A stretch of 64,000 bases of DNA from Planctomycetota bacterium (GCA_024277285.1 JAJRVM010000178.1:12107-76106); one strand, 5' to 3'; positions 28,390 to 37,718 are shown, numbered from the stretch's first letter. Made by a program: numbers and translations. The notes: generated by a model from the sequence alone, not told the origin.

Positions 28390-29841
28390 ATGTGCCTGAC
28401 ACGAGTACGAACACGCCGCTCGATTCCACAGATCCTCAGCCTTCTTCCGGTCTTGACCTGTTTCTGGATCACGGCCGTCCATGCCGCCGACAAGCCGAAC
28501 ATCATCACCGTATTCATCGACGATATGGGGTGGACCGATCTGTCGTGCTTTGGGGGCCGAGTCGTCACGACTGAGCATATCGATCGGATTGCCGCCGAGG
28601 GCATCCGGTTCACCAACTTCTACATCAACGCACCGATCTGCTCGCCGTCACGTGTCGCGCTTACCACGGGGCAGTACCCGCAGCGTTGGCGCATTACGTC
28701 GTACCTTGCTCGTCGCGCACTGAACCGCGAACGTGGCATGGCACAGTGGCTCGACGTCAAGGCTCCGGTGCTCGCGCGTCAATTGCAACACGCCGGTTAC
28801 GCAACTGGTCATTTCGGCAAATGGCACATGGGTGGGCAGCGTGATGTTGGCAACGCGCCGCTAATCACGCGTTATGGATTCGATCGCAGCCTCACGAACT
28901 TTGAAGGACTTGGCCCACGCGTCCTGCCACTCAAGGACGCCTACAATGGCAAGCCGTCAAGGAGGCACGACCTCGGCTCGGCGAAACTCGGCCACGGCCC
29001 GATTCGCTGGAAGGATCGCTCGATCATTACCGCCGCGTTCGTAAAGGACGCAGTAGAGTTCATCGATCAGGCGCAGGTGGCCGATCGACCGTTCTTCCTG
29101 AACCTCTGGCCAGACGATGTGCACTCGCCGTTCTTTCCGCCGAAGGTGCTGCGCGACGATACCGACGGGAGCAAGCGAGAACTCTACTATGCTGTGCTTG
29201 ACGCGATGGACCAGCAGCTGGGCGTCTTGTTCGATCGAATTCGCAACGACAAGAAGCTGCGCGACAACACGCTGATCCTGATCATGTCAGACAACGGCCC
29301 CGAGCCAGGTGCGGGCGTGAGTACTCCACTGCGTGGCGCCAAGACGCTGCTTTACGAAGGCGGCGTCCGTTCGCCACTGATTGTTTGGGGCCCCGGTTTG
29401 CTCGCGAGTGAGGCGATCGGCACGACGAACGAAACGTCAGTCCTCTGCGCTTTGGACGTCAATCGCTCGCTCTACACGTTAACGAAGACGTCGTTGCCAG
29501 CAGCGATCACGCTCGACGGTGAAGACCTGTCCGACACGTTGCTGGGGAAAGCGGCGAAGAGCCGCCAGATGCCGATCTTTTGGAGCCGACCACCCGATCG
29601 CCCTGGAACGAAGGAAGCGCCCAATCCCGACCTCGCAGTTCGCAGCGGCAAATGGAAATTCTACCTCGATGAAGACGGCAAGTCGCCCGAGCTCTACAAC
29701 TTGGATACCGATGCCTCGGAAACCAACAATGTCGCCAACACCCACCCGCAAGTCGTCACGCGGTTGCGACACGCCACATTGGATTGGCAGAAACGCGTGT
29801 TGGCATCAGCACAAACCGAACCACAACAGCCGGAGGAATAA
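28390..29841 (+). CDS. Exported formylglycine-dependent sulfatase (S1 family)
   Basis: A 483-residue arylsulfatase-type enzyme that hydrolyses sulfate esters outside the cytoplasm. A signal peptide ends about residue 32 (CFWITAVHAAD). Asp44 and Asp45 of FIDDMGWTD begin the calcium site. The CSPSR motif at residues 84-88, in ICSPSRVALTTGQYP, supplies the Cys84 converted to formylglycine. GHFGKWHMG, then MSDNGPEPG, complete the active site. The C-terminal subdomain ends in LYNLDTDASETNNVA. Length is normal for the family. ATG at 28390 is close behind GGGAATGAAG. It is monocistronic but lies upstream of a broken sulfatase relative. Confidence 0.95.
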   Translation: MCLTRVRTRRSIPQILSLLPVLTCFWITAVHAADKPNIITVFIDDMGWTDLSCFGGRVVTTEHIDRIAAEGIRFTNFYINAPICSPSRVALTTGQYPQRWRITSYLARRALNRERGMAQWLDVKAPVLARQLQHAGYATGHFGKWHMGGQRDVGNAPLITRYGFDRSLTNFEGLGPRVLPLKDAYNGKPSRRHDLGSAKLGHGPIRWKDRSIITAAFVKDAVEFIDQAQVADRPFFLNLWPDDVHSPFFPPKVLRDDTDGSKRELYYAVLDAMDQQLGVLFDRIRNDKKLRDNTLILIMSDNGPEPGAGVSTPLRGAKTLLYEGGVRSPLIVWGPGLLASEAIGTTNETSVLCALDVNRSLYTLTKTSLPAAITLDGEDLSDTLLGKAAKSRQMPIFWSRPPDRPGTKEAPNPDLAVRSGKWKFYLDEDGKSPELYNLDTDASETNNVANTHPQVVTRLRHATLDWQKRVLASAQTEPQQPEE

Positions 29842-30400
29842 GATGGGTCAGGACGCCTGTCAACGAAGCCAGGCTTCGGAGTTCTTTAGCGCCCGAAACC
29901 ACTCGGTCGGCAGAAAGAACGGAGACACACAGAATTTGCTCACGCTCGCCGGCTCGACATGGCCCATTGGGAGGAGATCGAGTGAGGGCGGCAAGTCAAG
30001 AGGCACATTGTGCGACTCGACCGGGCGAAAAAGAACGCCGTGAAGAGTGATTGGCGGTCAGCGGGTGCGCAAAGCGATCGTGTGACAAGGTTGTCACCGA
30101 TAAAATGATGCTCAACGCGGTGCCCGTTGATCACCCCGCTCAGCTAGGTTCGCCACGTGGTTGGCTCGTCACGTGAATTCATCGGAATCGGACGCGACGA
30201 AGATTTCGCGGCAACGACGAATTCCGTGGAACCAGCGTTGAGCTGCTTGTTGGGCGCGCTCTAAAACGTGCTGAGCCGTGCCCAACGCGCGCGTGCACTG
30301 CCGATCCAGGTGACGGATCGAAGCCAGCCACGGTTCAGGGGCCATGCCCCACTGTTCGAGCATCTCACCCGATCGCATCGCAATTCCAGGTGGTTCAAAA
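29842..30400. other. Region between sulfatase genes without a supported gene
   Basis: About 560 bases. A minus-strand frame (30169-30576) has a fairly protein-like end (QQAAQRWFHGIRRCREIFVA) but overlaps the next gene and has no start signal, so I do not call it. It might be a decayed gene. Confidence 0.4.
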
Positions 30401-31243
30401 ATGAGAAGCCCCATGATACTGCCGCACCTCTCGCCCATCCGATTCTGGGCCGTCTGTCTGTCGACAGTCATTTCCGTCATTTCGGGATCCGCACTTCTGC
30501 CACAGTTACAGGCGGCGCCGGTATCCCCAGAACGTCCCAACATCCTCTGGATCACCTGCGAAGATATTAGTCCCAACTTGCATTGTTACGGCGACATCCA
30601 GGTCGATCCCCACGAACTACACAATCTGGCCGAACAGCCGCAGTATCGCGAAGTGCTCCAACGGATGCGCAGCACCCATCTGGCATGGGTTCGTGAAACG
30701 GTCGATACCGGCCTATTGCCCGAGCAAGAACTGCGCGATCGCGCAGCCAGTTCTTCCGAGTACGAATACGCCCGTAGCGGCAGTTACCCGCTCGAGCGCA
30801 TCCTGGAAACGGCACTCTTAGTGGGGCAAGGAGCAAGAGTTCTTCCGCAATTGATCGAACGACTTGACGATCAGGATGCCGCGGTACGTTATTGGGCTGC
30901 CAACGGCCTGGCCAACCTGGGACTCGAGGCTTCTCCGGCAAACAAGGTACTGGCAAAGCGACTGGCCGATCCTTCGCCCGACGTACAAATCGCCGCGGCA
31001 CAAGCTCTTTGCCGATCCGGACATGTCGATACCGGACTGCCGGTTCTGGTCACGCTGCTGGAACATCCCAAGTGGGCCGTGCGGCTGGCTTCGGCAAATG
31101 CAATGAGTTACTTGGGCAACGACGCGCGACCAGCCATACCGGTACTGCGTAAGATTATGACCAGTGATGACAAGCAAAACCGCAACCTCCGCTGGGTGTG
31201 TGGGCACACGCTGCGTCAATTGGGTGTCGTCGACTCCCCGTAA
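30401..31243 (+). CDS. Core-deleted sulfatase fused to its HEAT-repeat tail (probable decayed gene)
   Basis: A 280-residue exported protein. After a signal peptide, RPNILWITCEDISPNLHCYG (residues 45-64) is the start of a sulfatase, including the metal-binding Glu-Asp. Immediately afterwards, DIQVDPHELHNLAEQ is the segment normally found near the end of the catalytic domain. About 350 residues, including the formylglycine CxPSR motif, are missing, without frame loss. The C-terminal part has HEAT-type repeats (LIERLDDQDAAVRYWAANGL, LADPSPDVQIAAAQAL, LLEHPKWAVRLASANAM). It cannot be an active sulfatase; the HEAT part may persist. ATG at 30401 follows AGGTGG. Confidence 0.8.
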   Translation: MRSPMILPHLSPIRFWAVCLSTVISVISGSALLPQLQAAPVSPERPNILWITCEDISPNLHCYGDIQVDPHELHNLAEQPQYREVLQRMRSTHLAWVRETVDTGLLPEQELRDRAASSSEYEYARSGSYPLERILETALLVGQGARVLPQLIERLDDQDAAVRYWAANGLANLGLEASPANKVLAKRLADPSPDVQIAAAQALCRSGHVDTGLPVLVTLLEHPKWAVRLASANAMSYLGNDARPAIPVLRKIMTSDDKQNRNLRWVCGHTLRQLGVVDSP

Positions 31244-31444
31244 AATAGCCAAGGAATCTTAATGGCCAAGCAGTTTTGTCAACAACAAGAGATCTGTGTC
31301 TGCTGGCGTAAGGCAAAGACACCTTCAAGATGGCTCTTTCAAACGAGTATCGCACGGTTCGTCGTCCCGCTTTCAAAGAGCTTGATCATGGCCAATGCGA
31401 TCCTGAAAACGTGTCTTGGCAGCTACTAACGACAGGAGAGCAGA

Positions 31445-32839
31445 ATGCCAACGGAATCTTTCTTACATCATTGGTTCATCGTGACCGGATTGATACTGTC
31501 AGCGGTCTTGGTGGATAGTAGTGCGGCGGCTGACAAGTCGCCGTTGATTCCCGTCGGCGTGGCCAAGGTGGACATCACGCCAATTGAACCGATCCGCCTG
31601 GTCGGTTATGGAGGCCGACGGACCGAAGCCACAAACGTGGCCAGTAAGATCTGGGCCAAAGCATTGGCGTTCGGGAGCGATGAGCAAAAACCAAGCGTGT
31701 TGATCACGGCTGAGTTAATCGGTGTGTCAGCTTCCCTGGTAGAGGAAGTGGCCGAACGCTTGAAGAAGAAAACGGGACTCGATCGAGCCAAACTAGCCGT
31801 CTGCGCGACGCACACGCATACCGGCCCGGCGGTAGCGGGCATGTTGCTGGAGACGCATTTTGGCAGCGAAGTTCCGCAAGACCAAAAGGACCGTATCGAA
31901 CGTTACACGGCGCGGTTGTTGGACCGGCTGGAACAAGTTGCTCTCGAGGCATTGAAGAATCGCCAGCCGTCGCGACTCGCCTGGAGCGAGGGCAAAGTCG
32001 GCTTCGCGGTAAATCGACGCCAGATCCGCAATGGGGTATGGATCGGCATGCGGCCCAACCAAAACGGCCCGGTTGACCACGCCTTGCCCATCCTGACTGT
32101 CACTAACGCCGACGGAGAACTGCGGGCCCTGTTTCTGAACTATGCCTGTCACTGCACGACCTACGGCCCCAGGTTCAATAAGATCCACGGAGACTGGGCA
32201 GGCGCAGCCGCGCAAATGATCGAAGAAAAACATCCCGACTGCATCGCTATGGTAGCGTTGGGATGTGGCGGAGACGCCAACCCGCAACCTCGTGGCGCGC
32301 GCGACGCGTTCGAGATGGTGAACCGTCATGGTGCCACCGTGGCGAACGAAGTCGAGCGACTGTTGGCTAACATACCGACTCCACTCAAGACAGTGCCAAC
32401 ATGCCGAATCAAGCGGATTGACCTGCCGCTGGACCATGTCCCTGACAGAGCGGAGTTACAGAAACGACGCAAAGGAGGGAAACGTGCTGCGTTTTACGCG
32501 CAGGTTTTGCTCGATCGATTGGATCGGGGTGAGAAGCTCCCCGCTTCGTTTTCGTATCCCGTGCAAGTCTGGAGCTTCGGCAACGCTCTCTCCATGGTGT
32601 TCTTGGCTGGCGAAGTCGTCTCGGAGTACTCGCTACGTCTGAAACGGGAATCGCCGCGGCAACATCTGTGGGTCAACGGCTACGCCAACGACGCCCCCTG
32701 CTACATCGTGACGCGCAAGATGATCCTGGAAGGTGGTTATGAGGTGGTGGAATCGATGAATTCCTACGACAAACCGACTCGATTGTCGTTGCAAGTCGAG
32801 GATCTGATTGTTGAGGCCGCCAAGTCACTGCTGCGATGA
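31445..32839 (+). CDS. Exported neutral/alkaline ceramidase-like hydrolase
   Basis: A 464-residue secreted protein related to the N-terminal domain of neutral/alkaline non-lysosomal ceramidase (PF04734). A signal peptide (residues 1-28) precedes VGVAKVDITPIEPIRLVGYG, the diagnostic opening; then CATHTHTGPAVAG carries the zinc-ligand His pair, LNYACHCTTYGP and IHGDWAGAAAQMIEEKHPD follow, and VALGCGGDANPQPRGA is a further family block. The C-terminal immunoglobulin-like domain of true ceramidases is absent, as in most planctomycete homologues, so the substrate may not be ceramide. ATG at 31445 is preceded by AGGAGAG. Same strand as the two sulfatase genes. Confidence 0.9.
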   Translation: MPTESFLHHWFIVTGLILSAVLVDSSAAADKSPLIPVGVAKVDITPIEPIRLVGYGGRRTEATNVASKIWAKALAFGSDEQKPSVLITAELIGVSASLVEEVAERLKKKTGLDRAKLAVCATHTHTGPAVAGMLLETHFGSEVPQDQKDRIERYTARLLDRLEQVALEALKNRQPSRLAWSEGKVGFAVNRRQIRNGVWIGMRPNQNGPVDHALPILTVTNADGELRALFLNYACHCTTYGPRFNKIHGDWAGAAAQMIEEKHPDCIAMVALGCGGDANPQPRGARDAFEMVNRHGATVANEVERLLANIPTPLKTVPTCRIKRIDLPLDHVPDRAELQKRRKGGKRAAFYAQVLLDRLDRGEKLPASFSYPVQVWSFGNALSMVFLAGEVVSEYSLRLKRESPRQHLWVNGYANDAPCYIVTRKMILEGGYEVVESMNSYDKPTRLSLQVEDLIVEAAKSLLR

Positions 32840-33031
32840 CTCGCAGTTGGCGTTGCACGATTTGGTCGACGGGACGGTCGTTTCAGGCTCGCGTGAGGAA
32901 ATAGCCGACGCGTTTGCCATGCCACACGAAGATGCGGTTTGTTTGAAACGCACTCTGAGCGACGTAAGTCTGGTCACTGTAAAGAGAAAGCCGTTTGACA
33001 TTCTTGCCAAACGGCCAAATTTGAAGAAAAG

Positions 33032-33105
33032 TCGGGGCGCCCAGATTCGAACTGGGGACCCCCTGCTCCCAAAGCAGGTGCGCTACCAGGCTGCGCTACG
33101 CCCCG
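33032..33105 (-). tRNA. tRNA-Pro(UGG)
   Basis: The minus strand reads CGGGGCG at the 5' acceptor arm, GCGC-AGCCTGGTA-GCGC for the D arm, CCTGC-TTTGGGA-GCAGG for the anticodon arm, and CCCAG-TTCGAAT-CTGGG for the T arm, closing with CGCCCCG. The seven-base anticodon loop gives TGG, a proline anticodon. CCA is not encoded. It is 280 bases downstream of parB. Confidence 0.96.
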
Positions 33106-33385
33106 AACAAAAGCGTGTCGCCTCTCCCCATCGGGGGGCAGGCGGAAGATCTCCATGCTAACGGTCGCTGCGCTGTTTGACAATGCCACAGGCGACAATA
33201 CGATATCGACGGGTGGCCGCCAAACCAACACAGCGACAATTGCCTCAAACCTCGATTATTCCAGCCCCGCTGGTCATCGAACACCACCGCCACCAAGCGG
33301 GGTGGAGCGTACAGGACTTGGCCAACGCTCGCAATGCGACATCCCCGAGTTGGGCATACGACGCGGAACGCCGTACCACTCTGCG

Positions 33386-34402
33386 TCAGCCGATTCGTCG
33401 CTGAGCTTCCGTTGTCGACTCAGTCAGGACCGCCCTTAGCCGCTCGAATTCCTCGGGGCTGGTAAACTGAATCACGATTTTACCACGGCCCTTGGCGTTT
33501 TGACGAATGTCGACTTTGGTCCCCAGCGCGCTTCGCAACTCCTGTTCAAGAGACGCAACCTGATCGTTTCGAGTTCGCGCGCGCCGCGGAGAATCCAAGC
33601 TGCCGGCAACGGCCAACGGCTCTTCATCCTCATGGGAAATCCGTTCCGACACCTGCCGTTCCGTCTCACGCACGCTCCAACCCTGTTGCTGAATCTGCTC
33701 GGCAAACACGATTTGCATTCGCTCGTCGCCCAGTGGCAACAGCGTTCGCGCATGCCCAGGCGTCAACTGGCCGATGCGTACCGCGTCAATAATTGCCTCC
33801 GGCAGTTCCAGCAACCGCATGAGATTGGCGATGGTCGAACGGTCGATCTTCAACCGGCCAGCCAATTCATCCTGGGCACATTGGTGCTCGTCCAAGTAAC
33901 GCTTAAATGAGAGCGCCTTTTCGATGGGGTTCAGGTCTTTGCGTTGCAGGTTCTCGACAATCGCCAACTCGGCAACCAGTCGATCATCCGCTTCGCGAAT
34001 CCGCGCCGGTATTTGCTCCCACCCCGCTTGTATGGCCGCGCGCAAACGCCGTTCGCCCGAAATCAACTGGTACCGATGATCCCCGACACGCCTCACCAGA
34101 ACAGGCTGGAGCATGTCATGCTCCTTGAGGCTCTCACAAAGTGAAGCGATCTCGGCTTCGCCAAAATCTCGCCGCGGCTGAAATGGATTATCATCAATGT
34201 CATGCACGTTCAGCGTAAGTGATCCCGCATCCGCATTGACCGGCGCAACTGCATTCACTGACTCCCCGACAGCGGGGGCAGGCGGAGCCTGGAAAACTTG
34301 GTCGACTGCTGGCCCATCAGCTACATTCGCCTCGCCAACCCCTTCCTCGGCCGTACCCAACAGTGCCGCCAAACCGCGACCCAAGCGACGATCTTTACTC
34401 AC
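33386..34402 (-). CDS. parB: Chromosome-partitioning protein ParB
   Basis: A 338-residue CTP-dependent sliding-clamp DNA-binding protein that loads at parS and spreads on neighbouring DNA. It has the start LGRGLAALLG, a linker, the ParB/Spo0J domain with the CTP motifs NPFQPRRDF and SGERRLRAA, the helix-turn-helix (AGRLKIDRSTIANLMRLLELP) and a C-terminal dimerisation region. The start is GTG at 34400-34402. The gene overlaps the end of parA by eight bases (GTGAGTAA), showing tight coupling. Its cognate sites, ten copies of the parS palindrome, lie upstream of parA at 35368-35971. Confidence 0.97.
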   Translation of the reverse strand: MSKDRRLGRGLAALLGTAEEGVGEANVADGPAVDQVFQAPPAPAVGESVNAVAPVNADAGSLTLNVHDIDDNPFQPRRDFGEAEIASLCESLKEHDMLQPVLVRRVGDHRYQLISGERRLRAAIQAGWEQIPARIREADDRLVAELAIVENLQRKDLNPIEKALSFKRYLDEHQCAQDELAGRLKIDRSTIANLMRLLELPEAIIDAVRIGQLTPGHARTLLPLGDERMQIVFAEQIQQQGWSVRETERQVSERISHEDEEPLAVAGSLDSPRRARTRNDQVASLEQELRSALGTKVDIRQNAKGRGKIVIQFTSPEEFERLRAVLTESTTEAQRRIG

Positions 34403-35138
34403 GATCCAATACCTCCATGCAGAGTTCGATATAGGCGCGCGCGCCGCGTGCGCGCGGCGCGTAGTCGATCACAGATTTCCCATGACTGGGTGCTTCAGAA
34501 ACGGCAGTGTCGCGAGGGATGACAGTGTCAAAGACGATATCGCCAAAGAACTCCCGCACCTCCACGTCAACTTCATGAGTTAGTTCCAAGGTATCGTCGT
34601 ACATCGTCAACAGAATCCCGCCAAATTCTAAACGACCCGGGCGCGCTTGCATTACTTCACGAATCACGTGGATCATTTGCGTCAGCCCTTCCATCGCGAA
34701 ATACTCGCATTGAATGGGCATCAAGACTTCGGTTGATACGGAAAGCGCGGTACGCGTCAGCTGCCCAAGCGACGGTGGACAGTCAATAAATACATAGTCA
34801 AACGCTCCCATCCCATGAGCCAGGTGTTGCTCGAGCATGGTCGCCTCTTCCACATCTCCCGCCAACCGAGACACGTCTTGAAAGCTACGACAACCTGGCA
34901 GCAACTGCAGATTCGCCGTGTCGGTGGCGCAAAGTGACTCACGCAATGGCGTGCGCTGCACCAAGCTGTGACGAGCTGTCGGAACTTGCCCGAGCCCCGA
35001 TGTAGCATTGCATTGTGGATCCAAATCGACCAACAGCGTCCGACAATCGGCTTTGGCCATCGCAGCCGCAAGATTCAACGCGGTCGTCGTTTTTCCCACG
35101 CCACCCTTCTGATTGGCCACGCACAGAACTTTCGTCAC
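34395..35138 (-). CDS. parA: Chromosome-partitioning ATPase ParA (Soj-like)
   Basis: A 247-residue ParA/MinD-family ATPase that forms a DNA-bound gradient and moves ParB-parS complexes. The deviant Walker A is KGGVGKTT (11-18) with the signature Lys. LLVDLDPQCNATSGLG follows, then Walker B (YVFIDCPPSLG) and MPIQCEYFAMEGL. There is no N-terminal DNA-binding extension, as expected of the chromosomal type. GTG at 35136-35138 is preceded by GGGAGGG. It is the first gene of a parA-parB unit transcribed away from the parS array, so ParB binding there may also influence its expression. Confidence 0.97.
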   Translation of the reverse strand: MTKVLCVANQKGGVGKTTTALNLAAAMAKADCRTLLVDLDPQCNATSGLGQVPTARHSLVQRTPLRESLCATDTANLQLLPGCRSFQDVSRLAGDVEEATMLEQHLAHGMGAFDYVFIDCPPSLGQLTRTALSVSTEVLMPIQCEYFAMEGLTQMIHVIREVMQARPGRLEFGGILLTMYDDTLELTHEVDVEVREFFGDIVFDTVIPRDTAVSEAPSHGKSVIDYAPRARGARAYIELCMEVLDRE

Positions 35139-35367
35139 CCGAATCCCTCCCGCCGTGACTCACTTCCAAGGCCCACCGACCCCGGGGTATCCACGAGATT
35201 CTAACCGAGCGTTGCGTTGTGTGGGAACGCCAGTTTATCGACGGATGGCCAAACGTCGACATTCGGCTCTCGATACAGGTAACCACGTAACGGAATTGAA
35301 CAATGTTGCTGGGACAATGAACATCGGGCCTTTGGGACCGCCCGAATGTGGCCGTAACCCCACAAAG

Positions 35368-35971
35368 TGTTTCACGTGAAACAATCCAAAACTGGCGCCA
35401 GCAACAACGTCCCAGGCACCGCCATGCAATCAGGACCACTGCACTGGCCCCCCAGAAGCACGCCATATGTTTCACGTGAAACAATACCGATCGGGCAACG
35501 CAGAGTGTTTCACGTGAAACATCCCGGTCGCGTAGAAGAAAGTGTTTCACGTGAAACAATCGAAAACTCGCGCTAGTAACAACGCCCCAGGCACCGCCAT
35601 GCAATCAGGATCACTGCACTAGCCCCCCAGAAGCACGCCATATGTTTCACGTGAAACAATCCAAAACTCGCGCTAGTAACAACGTCCCAGACACCGCCAT
35701 GCAATCAGGATCACTGCAGTGGCCCCCCAGAAGCACGCCATATGTTTCACGTGAAACAATACCGATCGGGCAACGCAAAGTGTTTCACGTGAAACATCCC
35801 GGTCGCGTAGAAGAAAGTGTTTCACGTGAAACAATCGAAAACTGGCGCCAGCAACAACGTCCCAGGCACCGCCATGCAATCAGGACCACTGCACTGGCCC
35901 CCCAGAAGCACGCCATATGTTTCACGTGAAACAATACCGATCGGGCAACACAAAGTGTTTCACGTGAAACA
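35368..35971. repeat. parS: parS centromere array: ten perfect 16-bp sites in A-B-C repeat units
   Basis: TGTTTCACGTGAAACA, the consensus parS palindrome, occurs at 35368, 35468, 35506, 35543, 35643, 35743, 35781, 35818, 35918 and 35956, all without mismatch. Site spacings are 100, 38, 37, 100, 100, 38, 37, 100 and 38 bases. Each spacing class has its own flank: A (100, with CACCGCCATGCAATCAGGA), B (38, with ATACCGATCGGGCAAC) and C (37, with TCCCGGTCGCGTAGAAGAA). The order is A-B-C-A-A-B-C-A-B-C. The array begins 230 bases upstream of parA and covers about 600 bases. Bacterial chromosomes more often have a few scattered parS copies. Confidence 0.97.
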
Positions 35972-36028
35972 TCCCGGTCGCGTTACGCTTCGTTCGCCCA
36001 TGGCTGTGGCCTGGCTCTTTACCGCGAA

Positions 36029-36256
36029 GCGGTTGTACTCCAGAGCCCATGGGTCGCGACGCGGCGCAGCTGCGGAGCGCACGCTGGGAGAACACCCACG
36101 GAAGACGTACGCCGAAGGCGTTCCACAGGAAAGAACCGAACGCCGAACGCCTTGTGGAACGCGCTGGGGGCGTACGTCATCTCTTCCAACCGTCACCTAG
36201 GGTGGCGCTGGGCCGCTACGCGGCTGCGCTTACCCCAGGCTTTGGAGTACAACGCC
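36029..36256. repeat. Large nested palindromic element next to the parS array
   Basis: Outer arms GTTGTACTCCAGAGCC (36032-36047) and GGCTTTGGAGTACAAC (36238-36253) pair with one mismatch. Inner arms GACGTACGCCGAAGGC (36104-36119) with GTTCCAC, and GTGGAAC (36154-36160) with GGGCGTACGTC (36168-36178), pair too. CCTAGGGTGGCGC and GCGCTTACCCCAGG (36196-36237) form a further hairpin. The layout is a nested foldback with no gene inside. This kind of structured intergenic repeat is frequent in planctomycetes (recalled, not searched). Confidence 0.8.
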
Positions 36257-36398
36257 TGCGGCGTATGGAAACGTCGAAACCCAATGAATACTGCTGCGAA
36301 AGTGCTGCACAGCACTGGCTCCACTCGCGGCTGATGTTCTTATGGTGAGGGTAGCACATTTCCTTGATCGCTCAGGCGAGTGCCTCAGGAACCTAGGA

Positions 36399-37718
36399 TC
36401 AGCCTTCCAGCGGATTGATAACCAAGCCGCTGAGCAGTTTAGGATAGAAGTAGGTGCTCTTGGCTGGCATCCGTTCGGCGTGCTCGCTGATCGACTGGAT
36501 ATGTTCCAGTGTGGCAGGCATCACCAATGCGGCCAGCGGATAGGGTTGTCCATCGTTGTCCCCATGCTCCAGTTCCGAAATCACCTCGTCAACCAGGTGA
36601 ACGTACTTCGGTTTGGGCAGGTCTTTTGCGCCAAGCAGCGATTCGATGATCAGTCGATGCAGCAGGGCAACACCTAGCCCCTGCCAGTCACCACTCTGCT
36701 TGCTGGCCAACTCGGCCATTCTCTGCCGGCCAGCGTCGGTGATGCGAGCAACCATCCACCGCTTGTCGAGCCCCGCGAACAGTCCAATCGTGCCTTGCTG
36801 TTCCTCAACTTCGATCATCTCCCAGGCATCCTTGGCAAACGTGACACCTGGTTCGAGCACTTCGATGTCGAAACAACTGCGAAGCTTCTCGACCAATTGT
36901 CCGGCCGCCATAGGCTCCAAACCACAAAACAGCCGGTGCGTTGGCAGCACGATCATCCCGGGATCACTCATGCTAACACACATCATCAGGACGAAATTAG
37001 CGGGATCACGAGGATCAAGCGTTTTGGCAGCTGCCACCTGGTTGCGGTAATTGCATGCCGTCTCGTACCGATGATGGCCGTCGGCCACAAAGATCGGCTT
37101 GGTACCGATCACAGCGGCAGTCTCGGCAATGATCTTCACATCCGTCACCGGCCACAACCGATGAACCACACCAAGATGGTCGGTTGCTTCCAACGGCGCC
37201 ACACCCACAATCACCCGTTCAAGCGATTCCTGGGCTTCGTTTGCCGGATCAGGATAGATGCCGAAGATCTGGCTCAGGTTGGTGCGACACGCCGTGATCA
37301 ATTTCAGGCGGTCTGCTTTGGCGGACGCGTGCGTCTCCTCGTGCGGATAGATGCTCCCCTCGCCAAACGGCTCCAAACGGATTCGCCCCATGAAGCCACG
37401 ACGAGTGATCCGAGTGCCCGCGTAGTCAAACTGCTGGTGGTAGACATAGAGTGCTGTATCTGGATCACGTTGCAACAGACCTTCACTGACCCAGTTCTTC
37501 AAGAATCGCGCCGCACGCTCGTACCGCGCGTCATCACCTTGGTCGCCCGGTTCCTTGCGATTCAGAATCAACCGGATCACGTTGGCAGGATGCCGCTCGT
37601 ACAGCGAGTCTTGTAACTCTGAGTCGATCACATCGTAGGGCGGAGCTACGACATCGCTAAGTGAACCAACGTGGCCCAGGTCAAACCTCAAGCCACGGAA
37701 AGCATGCAATTCGGGCAT
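36399..37718 (-). CDS. DUF1015 family protein
   Basis: A 439-residue protein matching the widely conserved DUF1015 family (PF06245). Diagnostic parts are the opening HAFRGLRFDLG with VVAPPYDVID, GFMGRIRLEPFGEGSIYPHEET, the His-rich FVADGHHRYETACNYR, and the C-terminal YFYPKLLSGLVINPLE. Length is normal. Some homologues sit with serine biosynthesis or tRNA synthetase genes, but no reaction is established. ATG at 37716-37718 has no strong ribosome binding site. Transcribed on the same strand as ahcY, with 416 bases between. Confidence 0.93.
   Translation of the reverse strand: MPELHAFRGLRFDLGHVGSLSDVVAPPYDVIDSELQDSLYERHPANVIRLILNRKEPGDQGDDARYERAARFLKNWVSEGLLQRDPDTALYVYHQQFDYAGTRITRRGFMGRIRLEPFGEGSIYPHEETHASAKADRLKLITACRTNLSQIFGIYPDPANEAQESLERVIVGVAPLEATDHLGVVHRLWPVTDVKIIAETAAVIGTKPIFVADGHHRYETACNYRNQVAAAKTLDPRDPANFVLMMCVSMSDPGMIVLPTHRLFCGLEPMAAGQLVEKLRSCFDIEVLEPGVTFAKDAWEMIEVEEQQGTIGLFAGLDKRWMVARITDAGRQRMAELASKQSGDWQGLGVALLHRLIIESLLGAKDLPKPKYVHLVDEVISELEHGDNDGQPYPLAALVMPATLEHIQSISEHAERMPAKSTYFYPKLLSGLVINPLEG

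Noticed and set aside
30169..30576. Minus-strand 135-codon frame near the core-deleted sulfatase
   Set aside because: Partly protein-like at its C-terminus but overlaps the sulfatase remnant start and lacks a ribosome site. It may be a decayed gene, but evidence is too thin.
35368..35971. CRISPR or replication iteron array
   Set aside because: The 16-base palindrome is the exact parS consensus, lies beside parAB, and the intervening segments recur as A/B/C units rather than unique spacers.
36795..37616. 273-codon plus-strand frame opposite the DUF1015 gene
   Set aside because: Antisense to a well-conserved family and without a start signal.
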